DNA of 64,000 nucleotides. It comes from G963663615 sp963663615. Lineage in GTDB: Bacteria; Bacteroidota; Ignavibacteria; Ignavibacteriales; Melioribacteraceae. The stretch lies in assembly GCA_963663615.1 (NCBI GenBank), contig OY760517.1, forward strand, positions 3,534,001-3,598,000. The letters are read 5' to 3'. The position numbers and the translations under genes were made by a program. Shown here in pieces: positions 45,701 to 52,858 of this stretch (its first letter is position 1; every line of letters begins with the position of its first letter). Below the pieces are notes generated by a model. The model was not told the origin of the DNA. It ran no database searches and was given only the letters and a program-made list of their open reading frames with translations.

Positions 45701-46314
45701 AATGTAGCGTTATCATTATTATCCGGCTGGTTAAATTCATCATCGGACTGATCCCATGCAACGAAGTAGCTTTCCTGGTCGGCATTTATAATACCACGTC
45801 CAAAATAGCCCCACCATTCGGTGTTACCTTCTTCATCCACATAGTTCTTAACTTCGGGGAAACCACCGGGATCAGGCCATCCGCCAAGGGGCCATGATTC
45901 TGGAAGATGGCTCATGGCAACAGATTCGTAATTAGGATTAAGATAACCGGCTACAGCATTAAATCCCCAAAAGTAACCAAGTTCGGGATGTTCTTCCAAC
46001 GACTGGTTTTGACGAGGACCACGGGAGATACATACCGAATGGAGAGTATCTTTGTTAAGATTAACAAATTCAACACCAATAAGTGGAATAAGATCGCCGA
46101 TATAGTTATAGCCGGAACCTAATGGCCACTCACCACGGATATCAGTACCGACATTATAACCGGCAATCTGTCCATCATTATAGAACGAAATACCAGCCCT
46201 GTTACCATTATGGTAACCAATACGACGCCAACTTATGTCAACACCGTATTGAGCCATTACCTGACCGGTATATATAAACATTAGTAGTAATAAACTTTTA
46301 ATTATTTTATTCAT
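42718..46314 (-). CDS. very large exported protein with acidic Asp/Asn repeats and VPNP-type C-terminal domain
   Basis: The start at 46314 (MNKIIKSL) gives 1198 residues with GCAGGA upstream; ATG at 46320 is an alternative. A signal peptide ends near QVMAQ. The region at about 320-540 holds acidic stretches such as YDGIDNDGDSEDP, VDGIDNDLDGLIDEN and LGPDDDGYPG, reminiscent of calcium-binding thrombospondin-type-3 motifs. A fibronectin-like module follows (VVIYWDGEES, YKIYRATDDG, YYYAVCAYDRG). The C-terminal domain begins IKVVPNPYV and ends GKFALIK. It is probably an outer-membrane or surface-associated partner of the TonB receptor encoded 18 bp upstream, stabilised by calcium. Genes of this kind have no assigned function. 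It corresponds in position to 32899-34941. Confidence 0.75.
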   Translation of the reverse strand: MNKIIKSLLLLMFIYTGQVMAQYGVDISWRRIGYHNGNRAGISFYNDGQIAGYNVGTDIRGEWPLGSGYNYIGDLIPLIGVEFVNLNKDTLHSVCISRGPRQNQSLEEHPELGYFWGFNAVAGYLNPNYESVAMSHLPESWPLGGWPDPGGFPEVKNYVDEEGNTEWWGYFGRGIINADQESYFVAWDQSDDEFNQPDNNDNATLFIPDSTDPKRHGMGLQLRQRGFQWSSFLAEDVIFWLYDIKNEGTTTYKKANFGTVVGTLAGGDGDSGDDLGFFDSQDWITYSWDNDNVGNEGQEVGYVGYAYLESPGNPYDGIDNDGDSEDPASPQLSVSDFDEITYNAGDRIILIDEDTYERSYFTIEANTDTTLLSLGTEFHVYPGMTVQEGHAENNGGVWNPDTTAVDGIDNDLDGLIDENIAIHVYSRIDNGNEALRYTDYFSSLEATDPLIDERRDNDIDEDGDWSADYDDLGTDGLGPDDDGYPGPDLGEDDGVPTQGEPNFGRTDPDESDQIGLTSFNFFNINEAPDMDNDADLWLRMVPGAFDVVSSQPQDGDFIYASGYFPLPASNEDLNITGIERFSVSLLFGEDRRDIFSNKSIVQQIYNAGYKFPQPPKKPTVTLAQEDGNVVIYWDGEESENSRDFITKDYDFQGYKIYRATDDGFQDARTITNARGVLSFDKPIAQYDLDDGIEGYFYPSYELLSQIGGVTFNLGEDTGLINKFVDSTVTAGQTYYYAVCAYDRGADSLDIFPSENSKFIYRENTGEVTTDINTGVITPGVRPAGYKDAEYTDFVKSSTYRATGSAYLDMIDDASVKDGYSYKIVFTDTTKKGLTETWSLIDLQRPDSVYISEINTSYLVSPGDSVTIPADVDTIRVNGIKVGVNGLTSYKAEYDTLINKSTKFSGETPIRDGFRVQIQNDWRVKIDSSKSGFEGIGSDPAPTYNFYEFTRNAAGPLPAVRNNGIPNNYQVEFFDEVVGQSVADTLSWPPVGSNLIPAKDVNFKVKNLTTDQYVNFSYWTFGNFSTTHTIVLKEPVQGEYLPTWRIEIFYDSLNAPIENSGTLSLSTLKPFSSVDELTFTMESAYIDKDAASASLDDIKVVPNPYVVTHAAEAKLLSTQSSGRGEREIWFTKVPPDAKISIYTVRGDLIKTLHHNDLYQGNVTWNLRTEENIDVAFGVYVFVVEVPNIGTKIGKFALIK

Positions 46315-46332
46315 ACCCATTTCCTGCAAAAA

Positions 46333-49140
46333 TTAGAAATAATAGGACACACCAAATTCAACTCGTCTCGGTTCAGAGAAATACCCGGGATTATTATATA
46401 AATCGTCCAGAGTATTGTTGTATAAAATTGGATCTAAATTATTTTCGGCTTCCCACTTGTCGAATGTAAATCGCGGATCGCCTGTATCAGAGTAAACTCC
46501 TGTTGGATTTTCAGCATCAAGTAAGTTGTAAACTTTCATAAAAAACGAAAGTTTGTTACCAAATACCTGGAAATCCTTGTAAGCACGTAAGTCAACATTT
46601 ACAATACTTGGTTTAACTGCCGAGTTTCTTGGGAAAGCATTACTGGCAACCCTTGTATTCTTGTTGACCGCAGGAGTGTATGGCTGCCCTGAGTAATAGT
46701 TACCGATAATTGAGAATCCGTAATTATTAGGAACAGAGTATGCAACAGACAGGTTAATTGTATGTGGCTGGTTCCAGTCAAGTGGAGCAATAAATGTTTC
46801 CGGAGCAGCTCCGCCGGCAAGTGCATTTCTCGCGTCCGAAGGATTTGATGCATTACCCTTGGTTATTGAGTATGTATAGTCAAGATTTATTGCAAGACCC
46901 TGTGAGAACCTTTGTGAGAATTTGAAAATAACACCTTTTGAAAAACCAAAATCGGAGTTTGCATACCGGCTATAAGTTTTTGTCTTTCCGTACATTTCAA
47001 TTTCGTCAGCCTGTGTACCTGTAAGGTTTCTGAAGTCTTCAAAAAATACTGTAACATCAATAGCAATATTATCTGTAAGTGCCTGCTGAATACCAATTTC
47101 ACCTTTAACGGTTTTTTGCGGATTAAGATCAGCATTACCAAGAATACCTACGTTACCGGTTCCATCATCAAATTCAAAATCAGGGTTGGAGTATAGTAGT
47201 TCATATCGTGGAAGCTGAAAGAAGTGACCGTAGGAAAAGTGAAGTACACCAGTTGGTGAGTATGGAAACGCCAAACCCAAACGTGGACTAAGCTGTGTTT
47301 TAACAGTTGCGTCCTTGTACCAGTATTTTAATCGGTCTTCAACTGTTTTGCCAGCCTCACCCGGATCCTGAATTCCATTACCGTTGGCATCAAAAAACTG
47401 ATTTTCCGGTTTAATAGGTGATGTAATTGTTGGGTCCGAAGGATCGTTTAGCACAACACCATCAGGATCAAAAACATCAAAACGAACACCAGCATTAAAA
47501 ATCAGGTTAAATGCTTCAAATTTAGTTTGAACATAACCGGATGTTTCAAGAGGTTCCTTTGTATATTGGTCATTGTTCTGGCTTGAGGCTGAAGGTATCA
47601 TAACATTGTAAGGAACTACCTGCTGACCGTTTTCATCGGTCATTGGAACCAGGTTGATGTTATGATAAAAAAGTTTGTGCTGACGATATTCGGCACCAAA
47701 TTTCACCTCAAGCTCAGGATTTACCTGAGTTGTCCAGTCAAGCTTTGCAACATAAGTGCTTGAATTTCTTTTAAAACGGTTATTGTTTGTACCACCAACA
47801 GTAAAACTGTAAGGAGGGGTACTTCTGTTACTAGGGTTTATATATAACGTTGAACCGTCTTCGGTATATAAATCCTTAAACAGATAATGTTCGTAGTCTT
47901 TAAAATAATAACTTGCACTTAAAGTATAGAAACTGCTTGCGGAAATTGCATGGTTTAGGGCAAGAATATTTGTATTGGAGCTTTGGAACCTTTCAAGGTT
48001 ATTATCAGGTGTTAATCTATTACCATGATCATAATACTTGAATTGTCTGTCTTCAAAAATATAATTGTAGCTAAGGTTCATGCCTGGCATTACACGATAG
48101 CTTAATTTACCCTGTGCAAAAATCCTTTGATGAGGGTTCATCGGCACATATTCCTTATCCCCGGTAGAAAGTACAAACCATTCATTACCGCCAGTCTGTT
48201 TAGCCGTTACAGCATAGTCGGTAATATTGTAAGTACGTTTACCAAAGAAATAACCCTCATTATAATAATAACGACCGTTTGTAAAGAAAAACAGCTTATC
48301 TTTAATTATGGGACCACTAAAAGAAGCTTCCATATTTCTTATGGCAATCGGGTTAATATTATTAATATCCCAGAAAAGGTCTGTGCGATCAGAAGCATAA
48401 TCACCAAAATAAGCAGCAACGGAACCATTAAAGGTATTTTTACCGTCTTTAGTTACAAGGTTTACAACACCCGAAAGTGCCTGACCATATTCGGCGTTAA
48501 ATGCTCCCGAGATAACTTGCAACTCCTGCACAGCTTCTGTGTTAACATCAACAACAGTACCGCCATCATAAGCATCCGTTACCGGCACACCATCAATCTG
48601 GTAAGAAATCTGACCTGCTCGTCCACCTCTAACATGTAACGCACCGCCAGGTGATACAACAATACCCGCCTGAAGACTTAGCACATCGCCAATTTCAGTT
48701 ACAGGTAACTCTTTGATAAGATCGCTTCCAACCACAGCAGTTGTAGCTGTTTGGTCTTGACGAATTAACGGCTTTTCAGCCGTAACAATAATATCCTCCC
48801 CTAATTCAATTGAAACGTCAGCCAGCTGAAAATCGACCTTTGTTGTAAGATCAATGTTCACCTTAACTTCCTTATAGGTTACAGGATTGTACCCAATAGC
48901 AGAGGCTTTAACGGTATAGCTACCCGGAGGAATATTATTAATAGTATAATATCCTTCAAGGTCCGTTGCCGCTCCCATACTACTACCCATCACAATTACG
49001 TTTACGAAGGGTAGAGGTTCTCCAGTGGTTTTGTCAGTTATTCTACCTGAGATCTTACCGGTAGTCCCAATACCGTATACAGGAAGAGAAACAAAAACAC
49101 ACATAAATAGAAATAAGAACAGTTTGTAGACTCTCTTCAT
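46333..49140 (-). CDS. TonB-dependent receptor with carboxypeptidase-regulatory-like domain
   Basis: The 935-residue receptor has a signal peptide (1-23). Its CarboxypepD_reg-like domain (about 27-110) has GKISGRITDKTTGEPLPFV and GYYTINNIPPGSYTV. The plug (about 120-225) has LSLQAGIVVSPGGALHVRGG and VQELQVISGAFNAEYG, and the barrel ends RRVEFGVSYYF with a terminal Phe. It would transport a substrate through the outer membrane with TonB energy. It is the first gene of the 49140-39322 locus, with a candidate promoter about 65-95 bp upstream. No SusD-like gene follows; the next gene is the very large exported protein. It is paralogous to 34985-38155, with a similar plug motif (GGFNAEHG versus SGAFNAEYG). 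Confidence 0.92.
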   Translation of the reverse strand: MKRVYKLFLFLFMCVFVSLPVYGIGTTGKISGRITDKTTGEPLPFVNVIVMGSSMGAATDLEGYYTINNIPPGSYTVKASAIGYNPVTYKEVKVNIDLTTKVDFQLADVSIELGEDIIVTAEKPLIRQDQTATTAVVGSDLIKELPVTEIGDVLSLQAGIVVSPGGALHVRGGRAGQISYQIDGVPVTDAYDGGTVVDVNTEAVQELQVISGAFNAEYGQALSGVVNLVTKDGKNTFNGSVAAYFGDYASDRTDLFWDINNINPIAIRNMEASFSGPIIKDKLFFFTNGRYYYNEGYFFGKRTYNITDYAVTAKQTGGNEWFVLSTGDKEYVPMNPHQRIFAQGKLSYRVMPGMNLSYNYIFEDRQFKYYDHGNRLTPDNNLERFQSSNTNILALNHAISASSFYTLSASYYFKDYEHYLFKDLYTEDGSTLYINPSNRSTPPYSFTVGGTNNNRFKRNSSTYVAKLDWTTQVNPELEVKFGAEYRQHKLFYHNINLVPMTDENGQQVVPYNVMIPSASSQNNDQYTKEPLETSGYVQTKFEAFNLIFNAGVRFDVFDPDGVVLNDPSDPTITSPIKPENQFFDANGNGIQDPGEAGKTVEDRLKYWYKDATVKTQLSPRLGLAFPYSPTGVLHFSYGHFFQLPRYELLYSNPDFEFDDGTGNVGILGNADLNPQKTVKGEIGIQQALTDNIAIDVTVFFEDFRNLTGTQADEIEMYGKTKTYSRYANSDFGFSKGVIFKFSQRFSQGLAINLDYTYSITKGNASNPSDARNALAGGAAPETFIAPLDWNQPHTINLSVAYSVPNNYGFSIIGNYYSGQPYTPAVNKNTRVASNAFPRNSAVKPSIVNVDLRAYKDFQVFGNKLSFFMKVYNLLDAENPTGVYSDTGDPRFTFDKWEAENNLDPILYNNTLDDLYNNPGYFSEPRRVEFGVSYYF

Positions 49141-49204
49141 ACTAACCTCACTCGAGAGATTTATGGTTACTAAAAGAACATTTTGGTATTTATTATCCGG
49201 TTGA

Positions 49205-49234
49205 TAAAATTAATAATATTCGCATTAAATCAAA
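49205..49234 (-). promoter_or_regulatory. candidate promoter of the 49140-39322 locus
   Basis: The minus strand shows TTTG (plus 49231-49234), an 18-bp spacer and TAATTTTA (plus 49205-49212). The last base deviates from TAnnTTTG. It lies about 65 bp before the TonB receptor start. Confidence 0.35.
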
Positions 49235-49313
49235 AAAGATTCGGTAATATTATTTTATTAATCTTCTTTTTTTCAATATTTTGGCTTGTTCGAACTTCAA
49301 TTTATAGGTAACG

Positions 49314-50207
49314 ATGTTAAAAGATGACGCATTAAACGCCATTTTGGCAAAAAAGACGCTGCTTTCAAAGAATAATTTAATTTGCTCCGATGTTGAACGG
49401 AAAAATTATAACTACGAATTTACCGCTTCCGAAAATGGCATCAATATAAAAATACAGTTATACTTTGGGAAAAAAGGATTAAAAACAGTAATTCAAGGTA
49501 AAAAGGAAACTGCTCTTTATCACAGAATTATTAATATACTTGAAGGCAAACAGGAGGGAATTTTCAACGACACTGATGAAGTTGAGGAACCAAATAGATA
49601 TATTGGTTCGGATGAATCGGGGAAAGGTGATTTTTTTGGTCCGCTTGTCGTTGCTGCTTTCTATTGTAATGAGAATATTAGTAAAAAATTAGTTACTTTA
49701 AAGATTAAAGATAGTAAGAAACTATCCGATAACAAGATTAGTGTTCTTTACAGAAACCTTGAAGAAGACTTTGGTAAATACTTTGCATATAGAATTGTTG
49801 AACCGGAAGAGTACAACAGGTTATATAAGCAGGATAATAATCTTAATATACTCCTGAATAAACTCCATTCCGAAGTTATTCAGCAATTGCTTTCAAAATT
49901 CCCCAAAACCGAAAATATTGTTGTAGATAAATTTTCCGAACAAAAACTTGTTCTCGAGAGTAACAATGCCCCCAATATTACTTATATTCACAAGGGCGAA
50001 CGATACCTTGCCGTAGCTGCTGCTTCTATTGTAGCTCGACACAAATTTAACCAATGGTTTGAGCAGGAAGAAATATTTGATCTGCAAATTGGGAAAGGTG
50101 CCTCTGCCGCTATTAGCAAAAAAGCTGCCGAACTTGCTCAAATATTTGGTAAAGAGAAACTTGATAAGTACGCAAAAGTACATTTTAAGATATATAATAA
50201 ACTATAA
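49314..50207 (+). CDS. rnhC: ribonuclease HIII
   Basis: The 297-residue enzyme has an N-terminal TBP-like substrate-binding domain (about 1-85) characteristic of RNase HIII. The catalytic domain starts with RYIGSDESGKGDFFGP, where Asp100 and Glu101 are metal-binding residues of the DEDD set. Further motifs are KDSKKL (about 137-142), VVDKFSE and AAASIVARHKF. It removes RNA from RNA-DNA hybrids. The N-terminal domain and GSDESGKGD distinguish it from RNase HII. The start is an ATG 5 bases after GGTAA. It is divergent from the TonB locus and followed 24 bp later by phosphofructokinase, so the two may be co-transcribed without functional link. Confidence 0.92.
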   Translation: MLKDDALNAILAKKTLLSKNNLICSDVERKNYNYEFTASENGINIKIQLYFGKKGLKTVIQGKKETALYHRIINILEGKQEGIFNDTDEVEEPNRYIGSDESGKGDFFGPLVVAAFYCNENISKKLVTLKIKDSKKLSDNKISVLYRNLEEDFGKYFAYRIVEPEEYNRLYKQDNNLNILLNKLHSEVIQQLLSKFPKTENIVVDKFSEQKLVLESNNAPNITYIHKGERYLAVAAASIVARHKFNQWFEQEEIFDLQIGKGASAAISKKAAELAQIFGKEKLDKYAKVHFKIYNKL

Positions 50208-50231
50208 GTATAATATTCCATAAGGATAAGT

Positions 50232-51341
50232 ATGCAATCCAGATCTAAAACAGTTAAAAGAATCGGAATATTGACTGGCGGTGGCGATTGCCCCGGACTA
50301 AACGCTGTAATTAGGGGTATTGTTAAACCTGCTAACGAACAGGGTGTTACCGTTCTCGGTATCCAGGATGGTTTTGAAGGTCTTGTTGAAGGCAAGGCTA
50401 AAGAAATTTTTAACAAGGATGTATCCGGCATTGTTGCCAAAGGTGGTACTATTCTTGGCTCATCTAATAAAGGCGACCCTTTCCACTGGCCTACCAGAAT
50501 TGGCAAGGAAATTCAGATTATGGATCGCTCCGAAGATGCAAAACGCAATTACGATGGCTGGAACCTCGACTGCCTTATTGCTATTGGGGGTGATGGCACT
50601 ATGCATATCTCTAAGGATCTTGGGGATATGGGCATGAATATAGTTGGTGTTCCCAAAACTATTGATAACGACCTCGATGCTACCGATATTACTTTTGGTC
50701 ATGATACCGCTGTGGCTTGCGTTGCCGAAGCTATTGACCGTCTGCATACAACTGCCTCCTCGCACCACAGATGTATGGTTGTTGAGGTAATGGGAAGATA
50801 TGCCGGCTGGATTGCTCTTAACGGCGGACTTGCTGGTGGTGCTCACACTATTCTTCTTCCTGAAATTCCTTTTAACTGGGATTATGTGTACGATAAGGTT
50901 GTTGAAAGGCAAATGCTTGGTAAAAAATGCAGTATTGTTTGCGTTTCCGAAGGTGCCAAAGCCAAGGACGAAGAAATGGTTGTTAAGGAAATGGATATTA
51001 AACGTACCGATCCTGTGCAGCTTGGTGGTATTGGTGAGCATGTAGCGAAAATGATTGAAGCCAATACTAATATTGAAACTCGTACAACCGTACTTGGTCA
51101 CCTGCAACGTGGTGGTAGTCCTACTCCATATGATCGTATCCTTTCAACAAAGTTTGGTACATACGCTATTGGTATGGCAATACGCAAGGAGTTTGGAAGA
51201 ATGGCTTCACTTAAAGGTAGCGAAGTTATTAGTGTGCCAATTGAAGAAGCTATCAAAAAGCAAAAACTCGTTACTCCCGAGTGCCAGGCACTGCAAGCAG
51301 CCAAGGCAGTTGGAGTTAACTTTGGTACCGAAGAGTATTAA
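50232..51341 (+). CDS. pfkA: 6-phosphofructokinase (group III-like)
   Basis: The 369-residue enzyme has LTGGGDCPGLNAVIRG near the start, IGGDGTMHIS (about 118-127), VPKTIDNDLD (about 140-149) and GRYAGWIAL. It phosphorylates fructose 6-phosphate in glycolysis. The phosphoryl-donor determinants are mixed. Gly122 in GGDG is the residue typical of ATP-dependent enzymes (PPi enzymes have Asp). Lys142 in PKTIDND is typical of PPi-dependent and group III enzymes (classical ATP enzymes have Gly there). This combination occurs in ATP-using group III enzymes of actinobacteria, so ATP use is likely but not certain. It is the second gene after rnhC (24-bp gap) and is followed by a terminator. Confidence 0.93.
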   Translation: MQSRSKTVKRIGILTGGGDCPGLNAVIRGIVKPANEQGVTVLGIQDGFEGLVEGKAKEIFNKDVSGIVAKGGTILGSSNKGDPFHWPTRIGKEIQIMDRSEDAKRNYDGWNLDCLIAIGGDGTMHISKDLGDMGMNIVGVPKTIDNDLDATDITFGHDTAVACVAEAIDRLHTTASSHHRCMVVEVMGRYAGWIALNGGLAGGAHTILLPEIPFNWDYVYDKVVERQMLGKKCSIVCVSEGAKAKDEEMVVKEMDIKRTDPVQLGGIGEHVAKMIEANTNIETRTTVLGHLQRGGSPTPYDRILSTKFGTYAIGMAIRKEFGRMASLKGSEVISVPIEEAIKKQKLVTPECQALQAAKAVGVNFGTEEY

Positions 51342-51359
51342 AATTTTTAATCTATATAA

Positions 51360-51392
51360 GCCTCCGGAGTATTTGTTCTTCGGAGGTTTGTT
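51360..51392 (+). terminator. intrinsic terminator of pfkA
   Basis: CCTCCG (51361-51366) and CGGAGG (51381-51386) form a 6-bp stem with a 14-nt loop, followed by TTTGTTT, 18 bp after the pfkA stop. Confidence 0.75.
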
Positions 51393-51419
51393 TACCCACT
51401 TTTTGAAACCCATCCGATA

Positions 51420-51560
51420 AAAGGTAATCCCTACATTCTTGTTGTGCGGCACCTAATACCCTAAGTAACATTTCTTTTTGAAGGATAATCCCTACGGGGT
51501 ATTCTTTGCATTCCGGTATTATAAATGCTACACAAGATAAGTCCCTACAGGATAAAACAT
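51420..51560. repeat. probable dispersed repeat fragments with small palindromes
   Basis: The non-coding stretch after pfkA contains two related units, AATCCCTACGGGGTATT (near 51487-51503) and a diverged AAGTCCCTACAGGATAAA (near 51538-51555). A further AATCCCTACATTC lies near 51426-51438. The GGGA/TCCC-type short palindromes look like degraded dispersed repeats rather than coding sequence. Confidence 0.45.
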
Positions 51561-51652
51561 ACCTGCTAATAATTCCAATTTATATATTAGGCACAATTAT
51601 AATAGGGCTTATTGTCAATTATTTTGAAAACGGTTTGTTTTCGTATTTTCTT

Positions 51653-51800
51653 GTACCTCAACCCCTGCCCTTCTCATACGAGGAGAAGGGAGTAATAGTC
51701 TATCACTTATAAAAACTCAACTTTAAATTGCTCTTTACAAAAGTCAACAAATTAGACCAAAAGTCCCTCCCATTTTAGGGGAGGGATTTAGGGAGCGGTC
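51653..51800. repeat. direct repeat A, left of the DUF559 gene
   Basis: About 148 bp starts with GTACCTCA, contains the hairpin CTTCTC/GAGAAG and the module AAGTCCCTCCCATTTTAGGG, and ends at GGGAGCGGTC. It is similar along its length to repeats B (52223-52428) and C (52570-52760), in the same orientation. Confidence 0.9.
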
Positions 51801-51846
51801 TGGTATCTATAACTTAATTTTCTTATATTGAGAACAAAAATGGGCT

Positions 51847-52221
51847 ATGAACAAAATTCCTAAACTGATGCGTAATAATGCTTTAACAGCAGCACGTAAA
51901 TTACGTACTAATATGACAAACTCTGAAAAACTACTTTGGAATAAACTTAGAAACCGGGGATTAAACGGTCTAAAATTTTATCGTCAAAGAATATTTTTCG
52001 TAAGCTACCTTGATAAACTATCCTTTTATATTGCTGATTTTTATTGTCATGAAAAATGCCTTGTTGTTGAGGTGGATGGCAAAATACACGACTTGCAAAA
52101 AGAACGAGATGAAATCCGCGATATTGTTATGCACGAACATGGTCTTCATGTTTTAAGAATTACAAACGAAGAGGTTGAGAATGATATTAAAGGTTGCTTG
52201 CATAGAATTGCTGAGTTTTAG
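51847..52221 (+). CDS. DUF559 (Vsr-like) endonuclease-domain protein
   Basis: The 124-residue protein matches DUF559: an N-terminal RKLRTNMTNSEKLLWNKLRNR, then LKFYRQRIF, and the nuclease-like core with IADFYCHEKCLVVEVDGKIHD. There Asp and the Glu-Val-Asp are the expected PD-(D/E)XK metal ligands. It closes with HGLHVLRITNEEVENDI. The fold is related to very-short-patch-repair endonucleases, but cellular role and target are unknown. The gene lies precisely between direct repeats A and B, its stop codon abutting repeat B, suggesting that gene and repeats move or recombine as a unit. There is no obvious promoter or strong ribosome binding site. Downstream are dinD and a DUF5677-like gene. Confidence 0.88.
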   Translation: MNKIPKLMRNNALTAARKLRTNMTNSEKLLWNKLRNRGLNGLKFYRQRIFFVSYLDKLSFYIADFYCHEKCLVVEVDGKIHDLQKERDEIRDIVMHEHGLHVLRITNEEVENDIKGCLHRIAEF

Positions 52222-52222
52222 T

Positions 52223-52428
52223 GTACCTCATCCCCAACCTTTCTCCTCCGAGGAGAAGGGGGTATTAGTCCACCACTAAAATAACTCAACTTTTAATTAC
52301 TCTTTATAAAGTCAACAAATTAGACAGTAAGTCCCTCCCATTTTAGGGGAGGGATTTAGGGAGAGGTCATAAAATAGTCATTTACTACTATTGCCGGTAT
52401 CCTCAATTTTGATTATTTTAGTTTGAAG
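52223..52428. repeat. direct repeat B, right of the DUF559 gene
   Basis: Starting at GTACCTCA immediately after the DUF559 stop, this copy carries the CTTCTCC/GGAGAAGG hairpin, the CCCTCCC/GGGAGGG module, and a further 60 bp (ATTGCCGGTATCCTCAATTT near 52390) shared only with repeat C. Confidence 0.9.
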
Positions 52429-52569
52429 TTTGGGAATACCTAAATACATTTACACCTATGCTTCTCTTTTTGTTGACATCAAAAAAACAAAAATTAGCGT
52501 GTTTTAGCACTTTCTTTTACCCAGCCGATGTCTAGCAAGCTCAACCCAAACTTTACACGCTTTAGCGTG

Positions 52570-52760
52570 CCTTCTCCTACGAGGAGAAGGGGGTATTAGT
52601 CCACCACTAAAATAACTCAACTTTTAATCACTCTTTACAAAAGTCAACAAATTAGACCAAAAGTCCCTCCCATTTTAGGGGAGGGATTTAGGGAGAGGTC
52701 ACAAAATAATCCCTCACTACTATTGCCGGTATCCTCAATTTTGATTATTTTAGTTTGAAG
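52570..52760. repeat. direct repeat C
   Basis: This third copy of the repeat flanking the DUF559 gene is nearly identical to B from GAGGAGAAGG through TTTTAGTTTGAAG. The B-C interval contains no gene, only AT-rich sequence with small palindromes (CACGCT/AGCGTG at 52556-52569) and an imperfect version of the palindrome at 52789. Confidence 0.9.
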
Positions 52761-52788
52761 AACAATACTCTAGTCTCTTAACAAATAT

Positions 52789-52812
52789 CATTTTGTTGAT
52801 ATCAACAAAATG
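52789..52812. promoter_or_regulatory. 24-bp perfect palindrome upstream of dinD
   Basis: CATTTTGTTGAT is followed directly by its reverse complement ATCAACAAAATG, 46 bp before the dinD start. It could be an operator for a dimeric regulator, or a hairpin with the following seven T. An imperfect cousin lies near 52468-52489 downstream of repeat B. Confidence 0.55.
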
Positions 52813-52858
52813 TTTTTTTAGAGCAATAACGCAACTTTTAGAATAAATATGGATATTT

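Noticed and set aside
51506..51712. 68-residue frame with a hydrophobic segment after pfkA
   Set aside because: It starts in the degraded repeat units and ends inside repeat A, has no ribosome binding site, and looks like chance translation of repeat DNA.
51653..52760. Possible CRISPR array from repeats A, B and C
   Set aside because: The copies are 150-200 bp long, unevenly spaced, one interval contains a gene, and no cas gene is present.
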